From Polytrichum commune (Eukaryota; Streptophyta; Polytrichopsida; Polytrichales; Polytrichaceae), in the NCBI GenBank assembly GCA_950295325.1, contig OX485805.1:13118501-13178500 (forward strand): DNA of 60,000 nt, given 5' to 3'. The position numbers were made by a program, and so were the translations under genes. This document shows, piece after piece, positions 43,122 through 54,404 of the stretch (within the stretch, counting starts at the first letter, position 1; each line of letters begins with the position of its first letter). Below the pieces are notes generated by a model. It worked only from the letters and a program-made list of their open reading frames with translations, had not been told where the DNA came from and ran no database searches.

Positions 43122-43889
43122 TCATATTAATTTATTGAGTTTGGCATAGCCGTACAACCTCCTAAATTCCTCATCTCTTGGGCCTAGAGGCCTATTGCCA
43201 ATGGGGTTGGAGAGGACAAAATCCGGGACACTTCCGGGGTGATAGGCAAGCCTCCTAATGTAGGGTCCTAGTTCATTCTCTAGAAAGTTGTCATTTCTAT
43301 CACTCTCCCAAGGATCCGGGAATATGCAACTGCCCGGGGGATTGAGAATACTCTTTGCCGGGCTGTCGTCAATGAGGAGCGTGTTCTCCGGGGTGGGCCA
43401 ACAACCGTGGGGTACCCCCTCCAACATAGGGACGCCCACCCAAAGGTTCTTCCTCAGTACCTTTAGGAATTGAGGCCCTCGGCCTCCTCCGACCTTGGGT
43501 ACAATGTTGCCATTACGGTCATAAAGGTCATCGCAGTGTTCTTGACCGAGAAGCAAGCATGGCATTGCGAGTTCTCGGAAAAGGAAACCGACGATGGCCT
43601 TCGTGTTGTCCATGAGCATAGAGCTCCAGATGATGACATGGGCCAAGCCAAGGACATCACGAAGGAAGCACCTCAACCCCGGCCGGGCCCGTACAACCTT
43701 CTTGTTAATGAGAGTATCGAACTGTCTGCCGTAATCCATGTCTTGTGGACTACGGAAGGGATCCTTCGACGCACTATTGGAGATATGCATGGAATGACAA
43801 AGCACCCCATTGAGGTCAAATATTATGAACGGTTTCCTCATGGGCCGGCTTGGTCTTTCAGCGGGGTTGCGACATATCTCCGACGGACC
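43122..43889 (-). CDS. FCP1/NIF-like HAD phosphatase domain exon (E2 copy)
   Basis: 256 codons including stop, open throughout. Motif I is F-I-I-F-D-L-N-G-V-L, again DxNxV instead of DxDxT; then R-A-R-P-G-L-R-C-F-L, V-I-I-W-S-S-M, and T-L-L-I-D-D-S-P-A-K-S-I-L-N-P. The C terminus is Y-G-Y-A-K-L-N-K-L-I, matching H-A-K-F-N-K-L-I in E1. In-frame upstream of the first Met it continues to an acceptor (catcacag, 43890) in phase 0. That both copies have the Asn shows the substitution is fixed in the family, so the domain may bind rather than hydrolyse, or use another residue. Confidence 0.78.
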   Translation of the reverse strand, partial: GPSEICRNPAERPSRPMRKPFIIFDLNGVLCHSMHISNSASKDPFRSPQDMDYGRQFDTLINKKVVRARPGLRCFLRDVLGLAHVIIWSSMLMDNTKAIVGFLFRELAMPCLLLGQEHCDDLYDRNGNIVPKVGGGRGPQFLKVLRKNLWVGVPMLEGVPHGCWPTPENTLLIDDSPAKSILNPPGSCIFPDPWESDRNDNFLENELGPYIRRLAYHPGSVPDFVLSNPIGNRPLGPRDEEFRRLYGYAKLNKLI

Positions 43890-44179
43890 CTGTGATGGAA
43901 AATACTATCTAGGTGAATGGTACTACCCATGAAAACCAATTGACAAGCATGCACAAACTCAACAAACAAATATAAGGCAAAAATAATACTAATACGCAGT
44001 TCAAAAAATTTGTATTAATGTGATTGGTTTAATACATTTCGCGAATAATTTACATTGTCACAAAAGGTCTCCCCTAAAACTAATTGAATCTATGCTGGCA
44101 AAATTGCATCCACCCGCCGGGCGAAGTCGAGCATTGAACTCGACAATATGCACACGCCACGAAGTTGGCAGACAAGGAA

Positions 44180-44313
44180 GTTTCGGACGCGCGTCCGTAA
44201 CGTGGGAGGCAAGCTCAAAGGTGGATTACCTCTTCAGCGGAGAGGCCCTCGCCAGCAGTGCCTCCCTCACCAGGCCCCATCGTGGGCACAGGTTCCGGAC
44301 GCGCGTCCGCAAA
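44180..44313. repeat. E2-type palindromes in the linker-phosphatase intron and exon
   Basis: 44180-44200 (GTTTCGGACGCGCGTCCGTAA type) lies in the intron just past the donor, as in E1. 44292-44313 lies in the linker exon, with arm mismatches. Confidence 0.8.
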
Positions 44314-45699
44314 ATTGTGCATGCTATCCTCCACCACCAAGGCGCCTCCAGCCGCTTGCGACCCCTGGGTATCGACATGAGGTTGATCTTCATCTGTGGT
44401 GTCTTGGCTGCCCCGCATATGTTCATCTTTTTGGCTGCCCCGCATATGTTCATCCTCTTGGCTGCCCCGCATATCTTCATCTTCTTGGCTGCCAATGGTT
44501 GTGATGTCTTCAATGGCGCCTTTCTCGTGAGCACCTGCCGTATAACGTGCAGGTCTCTCCTCCTCTCGTACGCTATGAGAGGAGGGCTCTGGGGTGTCGG
44601 CAACCTGGGGAGAGGGCGGGACATACAAGGCGGGGGCTGGATAGGTATGCTCTGGTATGTACACCGTATGGCTACTAGACGGAGGCCGCATGAGAGTGGG
44701 AGGCATCGACATGCCGGCTTCGGGAGCTGCATACATTACTGGGGGTCTTGCTTGCAAGCTCTGCATGAGGCTCATAAATTGTTGGCTCTGGGCCAAGAAT
44801 TGTTGATTTTGAGCCATGAGATCGGCGTGCCTTCTAGCAGACTCCAACCTAGCCTCCTCCATCTCAGCTTGGATGGCGGCCATCTTTCTGGCGTGCTCCT
44901 CGTTAGCTTCTCGAAGCCGTTGGTCAAGCTCTTCCTTCATTCTCTTCTCCAGTTTCTCGTCCAATTCGGCCACAGACATCGGCTCTTTCTTCACCTTGCC
45001 AGGTTCAGAAGGCAACGCAGAGAGGGCATTGTACATCCTAACCTCATCCTCGTCTTCATCGGAGAGTTCCAAGACGGCGCCTTCAGGGTACTCGTTGTAA
45101 GGAGTCTTCTTCCTCTGTCGACGACTCTCACGGTATGAGGCGATATCCGGCCTCAAAATCAACTCCAGCACATCTCTACCCTCCATAGGTGGTAGCTCTG
45201 CCTGTTCAGATCCCCCTCCAGATGAGGCTGTGCATCCGGCTTCTGTCGCAACGTCCACATCCTTCTCTGCCATAAGCCCAGCAGCACGCGATGGACCCGC
45301 AGTGGAAGGAAACCCAACTCGAGAAGTGGGAGTCCCAAAGGGAGAGGAAATAGGGGTAGGATGGACCCTTATTGGAGTGAAGTCTTCCTGCGCCCCTTCT
45401 GTATCCATGTGGTCTTCGCCCAAGACAAATTGATGAGGATGAACAGGATCACGAACAAGGCCGGGTACGTGATCTTGTCTGGCTGGCTGCTCTCTTGGGG
45501 AGACGGGCTCTTGGTCTCCGTCACTGTCCCACTCCGTCGCAGGAGTTCCCTCTTCTCTTGAGGCAAGAGGCACCACAGGATGGGGGGTAAGGACATCGAT
45601 GATGTCTTCGATATCCATTTTCGAGGCAAGAACCCTATGAGTATTCGCCTCATCCATGTCGCGAGCCTCCACAAACGAATTTACCTGCAACCCAAGCAT
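44230..45699 (-). CDS. Coiled-coil / low-complexity linker exon (E2 copy)
   Basis: 490 codons, open throughout, from acceptor ggtgcag (45700) to donor GAG|gtaatc (44229). Begins M-L-G-L-Q-V-N-S-F-V; the middle has L-S-D-E-D-E-D, then a long coiled coil (E-L-D-E-K-L-E-K-R-M-K-E-E-L ... E-A-R-L-E-S-A-R-R), then Q-Q-F-L-A-Q-S-Q-Q-F-M. The tail carries three 9-residue repeats (G-S-Q-E-D-E-H-M-R) and an E2 palindrome read as F-A-D-A-R-P-E-P. The coiled coil suggests oligomerisation. It shows that the E1 frameshift is a lesion, not an intron. Confidence 0.7.
44409..44492. repeat. Three 27-bp coding tandem repeats
   Basis: Units contain GGCTGCCCCGCATAT and TTCATC and encode the G-S-Q-E-D-E-H-M-R repeat on minus. 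Confidence 0.9.
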
Positions 45700-45775
45700 C
45701 TGCACCAAAACAAGGAAATTATAGTCATTCCATTGTTGCGAGCAAGTATGAGGACAAATATAATCATGAAGCACT

Positions 45776-45855
45776 GCAATTTACGGACGCGCGGCCGTAA
45801 ATTTACACTGCATATTTGTGTGGCCAATGTTACGGACGCGCGGCCGTAAATTTCA
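45776..45855. repeat. Pair of E2-type palindromes in the methylase-linker intron
   Basis: Both read TTACGGACGCGCGGCCGTAA, with the same one-base arm change, about 52 bp apart. E1 has a pair in the same intron. Confidence 0.85.
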
Positions 45856-45896
45856 ATTCAGATGAACCATGGAAAGAGGTGCATACAAGTACTTAC

Positions 45897-47216
45897 CAAT
45901 GCCGCATAAACAAATTTGGTGCCTCCGAAGACGTTGTAAACTGTTTCACTCATCACAGTCACAGCCTTCAAGACTCCAATATAAAAATCCATTCGGAGTT
46001 CGTACGCCGGGTAGATTGCATACATAGTCTCCGCGACAAGCTCCTTGGGGTGTGGTGGTGGCAACGAGTATACTTTCTTGAACACGTTATGCGCTTTGAT
46101 AGGCATCCGCCCACTTGGTGAAGACTTGTGTGTCAAGAAATAAAGTGCCAAAACCCCGACCTGCTTCGCCCCTCTTGCCTCTTCAATAACACTGATCCCT
46201 TCCGTCTTCGCGGGGATGTATGTGCTGTGGTAAAGATCGTATTGGAGGTTCATCGTCGATGTGTAAAGCTGGACGACCGATGCGGACCTCTCTTGATCTA
46301 CGATCCAGAGCCACACATTTCGCTCGAAGAGGGCAGGCGACCGATAGCTCTTGAAGGCCTTGAAGAAGTTGTCATAGAAAGCGGTCCCGCTAGCGTTTTG
46401 TCTCCAAGATCCGGGAAATGCACGGAAATCAAATAGTGCGAACGGACAACCCCGGGGGTCATCTCTCACAGAGGCTCTTGAAGCATGTGTGTCCCATGTG
46501 CCAAACTTCAAGGCCGTTGTAACAGTGCAGAATCTTGCGACCCCTTCGAATTTTGCTTTCTTTTTTCTGTCAAGGAAATGGACGTACAACGCCGTCTCTC
46601 TTTCGTCGATAGACCCTTTCTTCTCGTTCCTCCTAGATCTTTGGGCTAGGAAGGGAGATGCGCCTCTTATTAATGATCGCATGGAGACCCCATTGATGTG
46701 ATATTCCTCCTTGAGCGTCCTCCAGTTTTCCCACATTATTTCACCATCTGTATCAGTGAGGTTGTGGGAGGGCAGCAGCTTGCTAATTTCCCTTATAGCC
46801 ATGGTCTTCTTCTTCCTGTATTCGCACCATTCCTTAATGTGGTACGTGGAAGGCTTCATGTGCTTCGGCCGCTTCAGGAAGATTTTGGGGTAGGGCAGTG
46901 TCCTCCTCGGAGTCTCCAATAGGATGTGTTGTGCCGCTCTGTACAGTTCGGAGTCGAGCAATCCTTGGAGGGGACGAAAGAACTCTCTCAGGATAGGTGG
47001 CACCTTAACCTTCGAGTCGCTCTTGTACGTGTTTTCTGTATCCGGATTGATAAGGTCTCCGTTGTTGTGGGCATCAAATAGGCGCAACCAAATTGCCCAT
47101 GTCTCTTCTGTGGCGGTGATGAGCTTAAGTTCCCCCTTCAGTTACTGCACCGTCTTCATGCCGCTTGTCTTCAAGTCAATGCTGGAGAACTTTGTCAAGA
47201 TGGCATTGCTGAATGT
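45897..47216 (-). pseudogene. DNA amino-methyltransferase-like exon with nonsense codon (E2 copy)
   Basis: 440 codons in frame from acceptor attgcag (47217) to donor TTG|gtaagt (45896). It begins with F-S-S-I-D shared with E1 and carries W-L-W-I-V-D-Q, Y-P-A-Y-E-L-R-M-D-F-Y and Y-N-V-F-G-G-T-K-F-V-Y-A. The motif IV position is F-D-F-R-A-F-P-G, again without DPPY. A TAA at 47142-47144 replaces the Glu codon seen at the aligned place in E1 (N-E-L-R-G-E versus Q-stop-L-K-G-E). The remainder is open for about 415 codons, so the lesion is young or the exon is read by another start. Confidence 0.68.
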
Positions 47217-47293
47217 CTGCAATGCCATGTATTACAAGAAATCAGCAGAGCTTAAATCAAAGGAATTAAAGAATTGGAAGGAGATGGGAAGAA

Positions 47294-47317
47294 GTTTACG
47301 GACGCGCGTCCATAAAA
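47294..47317. repeat. E2-type palindrome in the ParB-methylase intron
   Basis: GTTTACGGACG, CG, CGTCCATAAA with one arm mismatch. E1 has three of its own type in the same intron. Confidence 0.85.
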
Positions 47318-47333
47318 TTATACTGAGACATAC

Positions 47334-48186
47334 CTGCCATTTGGGATTCTTGATGACTGCATTCTCCCTCTCTTTTGGGGGACAATCGTGCTCTACCCAC
47401 AAGGTCCTTCCAGCCACGATGTTGGCAGCCCATGAAGCCTCGAACTGCCTCACTTTATTCCCTTGGTTCATGAAGGCAGATATTGCGATGAGCTGGTTCG
47501 AGTCTTTGGAATGGACGACGAATGCCTTCCAGTATCGGATTGTCTTTTTCAAAGGGCTCTTCCACTCATCGTCCTCTAGGAGAGTTTTTACAGCCATCAC
47601 ACTATGTTGGCCGTCGACTATGTAGAACTCTCCATCTTTGAGAATTGGCCAGTTTTGCGCTGTGACTTCAACCACAGGATCCTTTGGTGTCACACATATG
47701 GTTTGCCTATCAAATTTGGGGTTGTTCATAATGTTATTCATTCGCCACCACACCCCGGTCTTTTCTTTGGCACGAGTATTCATACTCTCCGTGCCCTTGT
47801 GGCATTTGTAGACATCCACATCAAACGTGAAATATCTTCCAAGTGGCCAGCAGCCCTTTGTCTTCTCGTCGAACTCTTGGAAAATCTTTGTGGAAAGTTC
47901 GGCGTCAGGGCGTTGTCCTTTCTTCAGGAGTGGTGCGACAGTAAGAGTAGAGCTCACATCTGGACCCTCTGTTAGCCCTGACGACTCCATCTGTGAGTGG
48001 GAGCGTTTACTAGTCTGCTTGCTCCCTCTTGATGCCCCACTATGTGAGGATCTCGAGGCTTCTGGCACGTGTTTAGGAACACGTTTAGGTCGTTCAGGAA
48101 CTGGTTTTTTCGCCTTTCCTTTCTTGGCTTCCAGTAATGCCCCATTTACTCTTGTCACATTGTTCAAGAGACGTCCAAGCCGTTTA
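47334..48186 (-). pseudogene. ParB-like exon, 3' part (E2 copy, split by gypsy copy B)
   Basis: Contains the basic S/R-rich middle and the ParB-like region: R-Q-T-I-C-V, then F-Y-I-V-D-G-Q-H-S-V-M-A-V-K-T-L-L, W-K-A-F-V-V-H-S-K-D, P-P-K-E-R-E-N-A and K-N-P-K-W at donor CAG|gtatgt (47333). The DGQHSVxAxK signature is identical in form to E1. The upstream part is 55382-55815. The two parts are in frame across the 5-bp target GTTTA, so the exon was open (429 codons) before insertion. Confidence 0.72.
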
Positions 48187-49158
48187 TGTCGCGCACCTCT
48201 CCATGAGGAGTGCCCGAAACACCATGGGCACAAGGGGGACCCCGGAGTGACACCCGGGACTTGTGGCGCCGTTGGTGAGAGGGCCCAAGTGATCCTAGTG
48301 TGGGTGAGGGCCCCGGGCGTTGGGAACGCCTCCCACCCACGAAGACTAGGAGGCACAAGGGTAAGGCCATGAGCTATGCGTAGCTCATGGCGTGGTGATT
48401 CTAGAATGCTCAAGAACACCTCAATCGGAGGTGTGAGCTAGGAGTTATGGCCATTTGAGTGGGGCGCTGTCCCGGGACAGCGCCCTGGTACAGCAGTGCC
48501 TGGGAGGGATTCCCGGGACTGCCAAGGTTCAAACAGGCATAACTTCCCCAAGACTTGCTCGAATGGAGCAAGTGAGGAGTCCATCGGCATCTACGTGAAG
48601 CGTAGATGAGGATGGAGTGGTTGGTTGTTATGATCAGACATCATACAAGAAAGTTATGATGGTCTGAAGCTGCTGGGGGGTTCTAGGCCCAGCAGCTAAA
48701 GGAAATTGTCCACTTGGCCCCAACTCTTGGTAGGGAGACAAGAGGTTGGTTGACGGTGGGGTAGGGGCCCCGCGTAGAGTCCTAGAGGCTTATATGGGTG
48801 AGGTGGTGTGGCCTCACCCACCCGAGGCCGAACGGCAAGGCCTCCATGGGCATTGGCCCATTGTGAGGCCATAGTTGCCTAGTATGGTTCGGGTTGTTGT
48901 AGTGTTGCTCCGGCAACGCGATGATCAACATGGGATTGGACTTCCATGGATGGAAGTCCACATCTAGGAATGGGTTACCGATTAAGGGGTGAGTCCCGAA
49001 AGCAAAGTAGGAGGGTTGGTTCCCTCCTATGAACTATAAGGTCCGGGGTAGGAGGAGCTAACCATTAGCATGGCGGTATGCGAAGGGTTAGCGCTCGTAA
49101 CCTTTGCTAGAAACAAAATTTGGCAAGATTGCTATGGGGGCTAGCAAGGGTTGCGACA
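48187..49158 (+). repeat. Copy B 5' LTR
   Basis: TGTCGCGCACC...GGTTGCGACA; identical by eye to 54405-55376. The open frames in it are accidental. Confidence 0.95.
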
Positions 49159-49160
49159 CG

Positions 49161-49172
49161 TGGTATCAGAGC
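49161..49172 (+). other. Copy B primer-binding site
   Basis: TGGTATCAGAGC two bases after the 5' LTR, complementary to initiator tRNA-Met. Confidence 0.92.
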
Positions 49173-49799
49173 AGGGTTCCAATTTTTGAGCTAGCACTTT
49201 GAGGTAGACATGGCTATCAAAAATGCGGGTTATGATGGTGAGCCCGGGGTTTCTAAAAGGTTGTGAGGCTCAAATTGGAACAAGGATCATGTGCAAGTGG
49301 ATTGTGACCATACCATTGATTCTAATGACAATGGTGGGCATGAGGGTGGATTCGGTGAGGAAAATGGAGGAGTGCTTTGAAAGGGCTCCCGCAAACCTCG
49401 AAAAGTATTCGGGGGCTAGAATACCGAATGCATCAGAAAGCTTGGACGGTGGTAATATTGGATTGAAATTCCAATCCAAATTGCTTAGAATGTGGTGAAG
49501 TTGGAATGGGTGCAAATGCGGCACTCAAGGCTTTTAGGCCTATGTGTGCGATTTTACCACCATAATGAATGGCACAACTAAGATTGACTAGTTGGCTAAG
49601 AAACACATCGTTTTAAATGAGATTTCAAAAACGGGTGGTGAATATCATGTTCAACTCCCCAAAGCTTCTTGAGGACGTATCGGGAATCTTTAAGATTTGA
49701 AGAACATTGAAGCCGATGGTCCCGAAAAGAAGTGGGGCGGCGCATCACCACAAAGTGGGTTTTAGCCGATATTGGTCCCAAAGAAATGGGCGAAAGTAG

Positions 49800-50070
49800 T
49801 TTGGCCCATTATACCAAGGCAAAACATAGTCGTGCCGCGGACGGAATGTTGGGAGGTGGGTTGATCCTACCAAGGCAATTCATGTTCGTGCCGCGGACAA
49901 AGTGTGAAAGGTAGCTTTGTGCTACCAAGGCAAATCATGTTTGTTCCGCGGACAAACTATTAGAAATTGGTTTTGTGGCACCAAACCAATTTGTTCCGCG
50001 GACGAAATGTTTAAAGTTGGCTTTGCGGACCAAGCCAAGCCAAGTTGCCGAGGACCGAATGTAAGACGAT
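49800..50070 (+). repeat. About 62-bp minisatellite, copy B
   Basis: About four to five units with GTGCCGCGGAC, ACCAAGGCAA and TTGTG; the same array as 22440-22745 in copy A, with unit differences. Confidence 0.78.
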
Positions 50071-50261
50071 GGCATTGTGGCCAAGGCTAGTAGCCTTAAG
50101 CCAAGGCCAAATCTTTTGTACCTTGAGGCTCAATGAATGAGAGAAATGTCTCATGTGTTGACAAAGAGGCAATGGACTCTTTCATGAGCCCAAAGCTCAT
50201 AAGGGGGTTGGGGCTTGTCGACACATAGAGCGGGCAAGCCCACCAAGGTGCGGTTTGCAAA

Positions 50262-50925
50262 GGGCGAACCGCATGAAGCAAAGGAAGCCGCGATGCATGT
50301 AACCTTTCAATGTGGGACATTGAATTTTGTCAAAATTTCACACCATGTGAAATTAATAAGGTGCATGTCATTGTAAAGGTCACCTTCTTTGAAACTCACA
50401 TGATAGATGTGAGGTGCAAGCCGGTGTGCTTGCAGTGCATTATAATGTGTCATAATGGCAAAGAATTGAGGTTCAAATTGACAAGGACTCCTATGATAGG
50501 AGGACCCAAGTTGAATTTGGTCTTAATGGACCAAATGAAAAATAAAAAACATAATGGTCGTGGTTCAATTGGAGCAACTCCAAAGAACTCATGGGGAGGC
50601 TAGGAAATATGGGCCTCCCCCAAACCATACTTGTGGGATGTTGGTGAGATACAAGGATGTATTCACCAATGTGTTGCTCAAAATGTTACCGCCAAGGAGT
50701 GAATTGCAACTTTGCTCAAGAAGAAATTGAGTTCTTGAGGCATGTGGTGACAAAGGAAGTTGGTGGACAAACATGAAGAATTTCAAGGCAATCCAAGAGG
50801 AGAATTGACCCTTGACTCAAAAAAGGGCTTAGGTCAGTTGTTGGCCTAGCCAACTACTACCACAACTTCATTCGAGATTTTTCTAAGGTTGCTAGGACCT
50901 TCCTCAACTTGTTGAAAAAGAAATG
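50262..50925 (+). pseudogene. Gypsy protease / RT-start and RT-end remnants, copy B
   Basis: Frames resemble a gypsy spacer/protease region (to about 50,603), then R-Y-K-D-V-F-T-N-V and L-P-P-R-S-E, the start of an RT. Then E-E-I-E-F-L-R-H-V-V and G-L-A-N-Y-Y-H-N-F-I-R-D-F-S-K-V from the RT thumb/connection follow within about 150 bp. The palm with the YVDD-type motif is missing, as in copy A. Confidence 0.7.
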
Positions 50926-51725
50926 GCTATCCCAAGAGTGGGATGAGCCTTGTCACCAAGCCTATAAGGAAACTCAAGAGCAAGTTCTCTTCACAAGATG
51001 TGGTCAAGTTCTCAGGCGTTCACAAGTATTTTGAGGTGCACATAGAGGCAAAATAGATGACCATTGCATATAAGAGCATTAAGCTCCATGGTTGTCGAAC
51101 CTTGTCCGGCTTGTGCAAGAAATGGCTATCCCAAGAGTGGATGAGCCGTGCCACCAAGCCATTGGGGAGCTTAAGAGTAAGTTGTCTTTGCTACCCGTGG
51201 TCAAGCTTGCGGAGTTTGCCAAACCTTTTGAGGTACATACGGGGGCGAGTCACTTTGCCATTGGCGGATGTTGATCCAAGATGGATGCCCATTGCATATG
51301 GGAGCATTAAGCTTAAAGGTTGTCAAACCTTGTGCGACTTGTGAAAGAAATGGCTATCTCAAGAGTGGGATGAGCCTTGCCCCAAAGTCTTTGGGGAGCT
51401 TAATACAAAGTTGTCTTTGCCACCCGTGTTCAAGTTCGCGGAGCTTGACAAACCTTTTGAGGTGCATACGGGGGGCGAGTGACTTTGCCATTGGCGGATG
51501 GTTAACGTAAGATGGATGGCCATTGCATATGAGAGCGTTAAGCTTGATGGTTATCCGACCTTATCCGACTTGTGGAAGAAATGGCTATTCCAAGAGTGGG
51601 ATGAGCCTTGCCACCAAGTCTTTGGGGAGCTTGAGAGCAAGTGTTCTTAGATGCCCGTGCTCAAGTTCACGGAGCTTGACAAACCTTTTGAGGTGCATAT
51701 GGGGGTGAGTGACTTTGCCAATGGT
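50925..51725 (+). repeat. Tandem duplications of the RT/RNase H junction, copy B
   Basis: The AAATGGCTATCCCAAGAGTGG word recurs near 50922, 51117, 51345 and 51577, and GAGGTGCATACGGGG near 51030, 51232, 51459 and 51690, giving units of about 195-235 bp. Confidence 0.8.
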
Positions 51726-52139
51726 GGATTATGTGTAATTGGATGGCCATTGTATATGGGAGCATGAAGCTCGATGGTTGTCAAAGAAGACAACCAACTC
51801 ATGACAAAGAACTTCTTTGTCGTAGTGCATTGCTTGAAAATGTGGCGACACTATTTGAGGTCGCACAAAACAAAGGTCTACATGGACAATGTGTCCTAAG
51901 AGAATTTTGACATACAAGCGCAAGTGAGCGCCAAGTCATTGCGGTGGCATGATAGTTTGGCGCTTATGAAGGTGGATTTAATCCACAAACCGGACCGTGG
52001 AAATGTGGTGCCGGATGCGCGAAGTACACCAGAAGAGTTCCAAGCAATGAGAACCATCCAAACCTTGTGGCTAATGTGTGCCGGCAAAGGAAACTTGTGA
52101 TGCAAGATACGGGAGGGGTAAATTAACTACCCCAAAGCA

Positions 52140-53159
52140 CAAAAGCTTTTAGGTGAGCTTCGCAAGAGCAAGGTGCTCAAAGAGGTTAAGTTGGTGAACG
52201 TATTGTTCAAGTGCAAACAAAGTTGGGTGTATGTGCCACAAGGCAAGTTGAGGCTATCGGTTTTGAAGGAAGAATATGATAGTCCTATTGCCGGCCATAG
52301 AGGAGAAACAAAAAGCCGCCATAGAATGGTGTCAAAGAGGTACCGTTGGCGGTGCATAAAGGAGGATATAGCCCACTTTGTGAAGGCGTGAATAAAGTGC
52401 CAAGTGAACCGAGCCTCTTACCAAAAGCAAGGCGGTTTCTTGCAATTGTTGCCTATCCCGTCGGCGCCATGGCATAGTATGTGCATGGACTTGATCACAA
52501 GTTTGCCGGAGTCACATGGGTATGATGCCATCTTGTTGATGGTAGAGCGGTTTGCCAAGTTGGCACACATGGTGCCGATTGTGGGAACCGCCACCGCGTT
52601 GGAGACCGCATAGCCTTTTCTCAAAGGATGGTTGAGGCACCACGGGTTGCCAAGAGTGATTGTGTGGGATCAAGATCCAAAGTTCACAAGTGCATTTTCA
52701 ATGCATTTCTCTAAGGAGGTTGTATTGAAACTAAGGTTTAGCACGGCCATGTATTCCCAAATGGATGGGAAAACAAAGCGTGTGAATGGAGTCTTGAAGC
52801 AATACTTGAGGAACTTGGTGGGGGCGGACCAAGGAGATTGGGCGGACTATGTGGGTCGAGCGGAGTGTAATTGCAATGTAGCCACGCACTTGGCTACCAA
52901 GGGGTGGTCTTTGGTGGTGGCTTATGGAGTGGATGCGCTCCAACCTATTAACCTAGCTCTCGAGGGGGCACATTCAACACTAGAGTTTAACCAAGATGGT
53001 GAGGACTTGGCCAAGGATGGTAAACAAGTTTTGGAGATGACCAAGTTGTTGGTGGAGAAAGCCCGAAGGTGCTACGGAGTGCTAGTAAATGCCGGAAGAC
53101 GCGAAGTGGAGAATGAGGTGGGCCAAAAGGTGTTGTTGAATGTGAACAACTTCACTTAG
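52140..53159 (+). pseudogene. Gypsy integrase remnant, copy B
   Basis: Zinc-binding region start (A-G-H-R-G-E), catalytic core P-W-H-S-M-C-M-D-L-I-T-S-L-P-E-S, V-W-D-Q-D-P-K-F-T-S-A-F and S-Q-M-D-G-K-T-K-R-V-N. Stops at about 52,391 and 52,612 break the frame, and the Glu of the usual TER motif is Lys, as in copy A. Shared lesions again point to a common defective source. Confidence 0.8.
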
Positions 53160-54387
53160 CCGGAAGGCCTCACTCCAAAAGTTCATGTCCAAAATTGGAG
53201 CTTCGTTTTCCATGGTGGAACAAGTGTTCAAGGACATGTATAAGTTGGAATTGCCGCCGGAGATCAAAGTGCATCCGACATTTCATGTCTCATTACGAAA
53301 GTCATTTTAGGACGACACCTTGTGGCCCGATCACAAGCAAGTGATTAGGCCACATCCCGACCTTGTGGAGGTCATTTGGAACATGAGGTAAGAGGGCATC
53401 CTCAAGTGTAGGAAGCCCAAGTGAAAATGAAAGAAAATGTACAAAGGACTACTTGGTGAAATGGTGAGGATACCATGAGAAAGAAACCACTTGGGTGGCG
53501 GCAAGAGACATGGTGAACACCAATGAATTGGTGAAGCACTTTGAAGAAACTAAGGCTAGACATTCCAATAAAATGAAGCGTAGGCATTGATGAGGACATC
53601 AATCTCCTTTAGTGGGGGAGAGACGCTAGTAGCACACTTAGCTTCGAGGTTAATTGCTCCACAACATGAACTTGTTCTTTGGCTTGAGGGAATAAAGTCC
53701 AAACTTTAGTGGTGCAAAGAGAAAAGTATGAGATGAGGTCCTAGTCTTGTACTTGTGCTTGGTTAATGGAAGAGGGGGAATAGACATGCCAAACTAGGTT
53801 GGGTAAGCCGAGTAATTGGGGGCCATGGCTTGGAGGGGCCTTGGATAAAACCAAGAAACTTCTTAGTTGTGGGCTTGTCCGGGCGGGGGCAAGGTGATGG
53901 CGCGTGCTCATAAAAGTGCTACCCGCGAGCGAACGAAAGTTGGCGCATGGGAGTCATGAACCCATGTCTCGAAAGAGCAAAGTGGGAACCAAGTCGGGCG
54001 GGACTGGGCATCACCCCCGTGCGATCGAGGCGTGGCTTAACAATGGAAAGCCATCTCGGAGTTGCAACCGAGACAACTTAGTGGAAGCGTTGAGGTCTCG
54101 CCTAGATGTGTCACGTTAGGCTAGTGGAGCCTAACGGGGGAGGCCCCAAAGGAGGGGCAACCCAAGTGAGTCCCAAAGTAGGTGGGTCTAGTATAGGTTA
54201 GGTCCTTGGATGAGAGATCCAAGGTCGCTAACGGACCACCTAGGAACGACACCTTTGGGACTATGCCAAATTTGAAGATGCATTGTGGGGGTCGCGCCCT
54301 AAGGTAAACACAATGCCGCACCATAGAGGATGGCAACTTGAGAATTGGTGTTCCGACTACGAGTATAGTCGATGAGGGCATCGACTC

Positions 54388-54404
54388 CGTTTGGTGGGGG
54401 TGAA
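54388..54404 (+). other. Copy B polypurine tract
   Basis: TTTGGTGGGGGTGAA directly before the 3' LTR. Confidence 0.75.
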
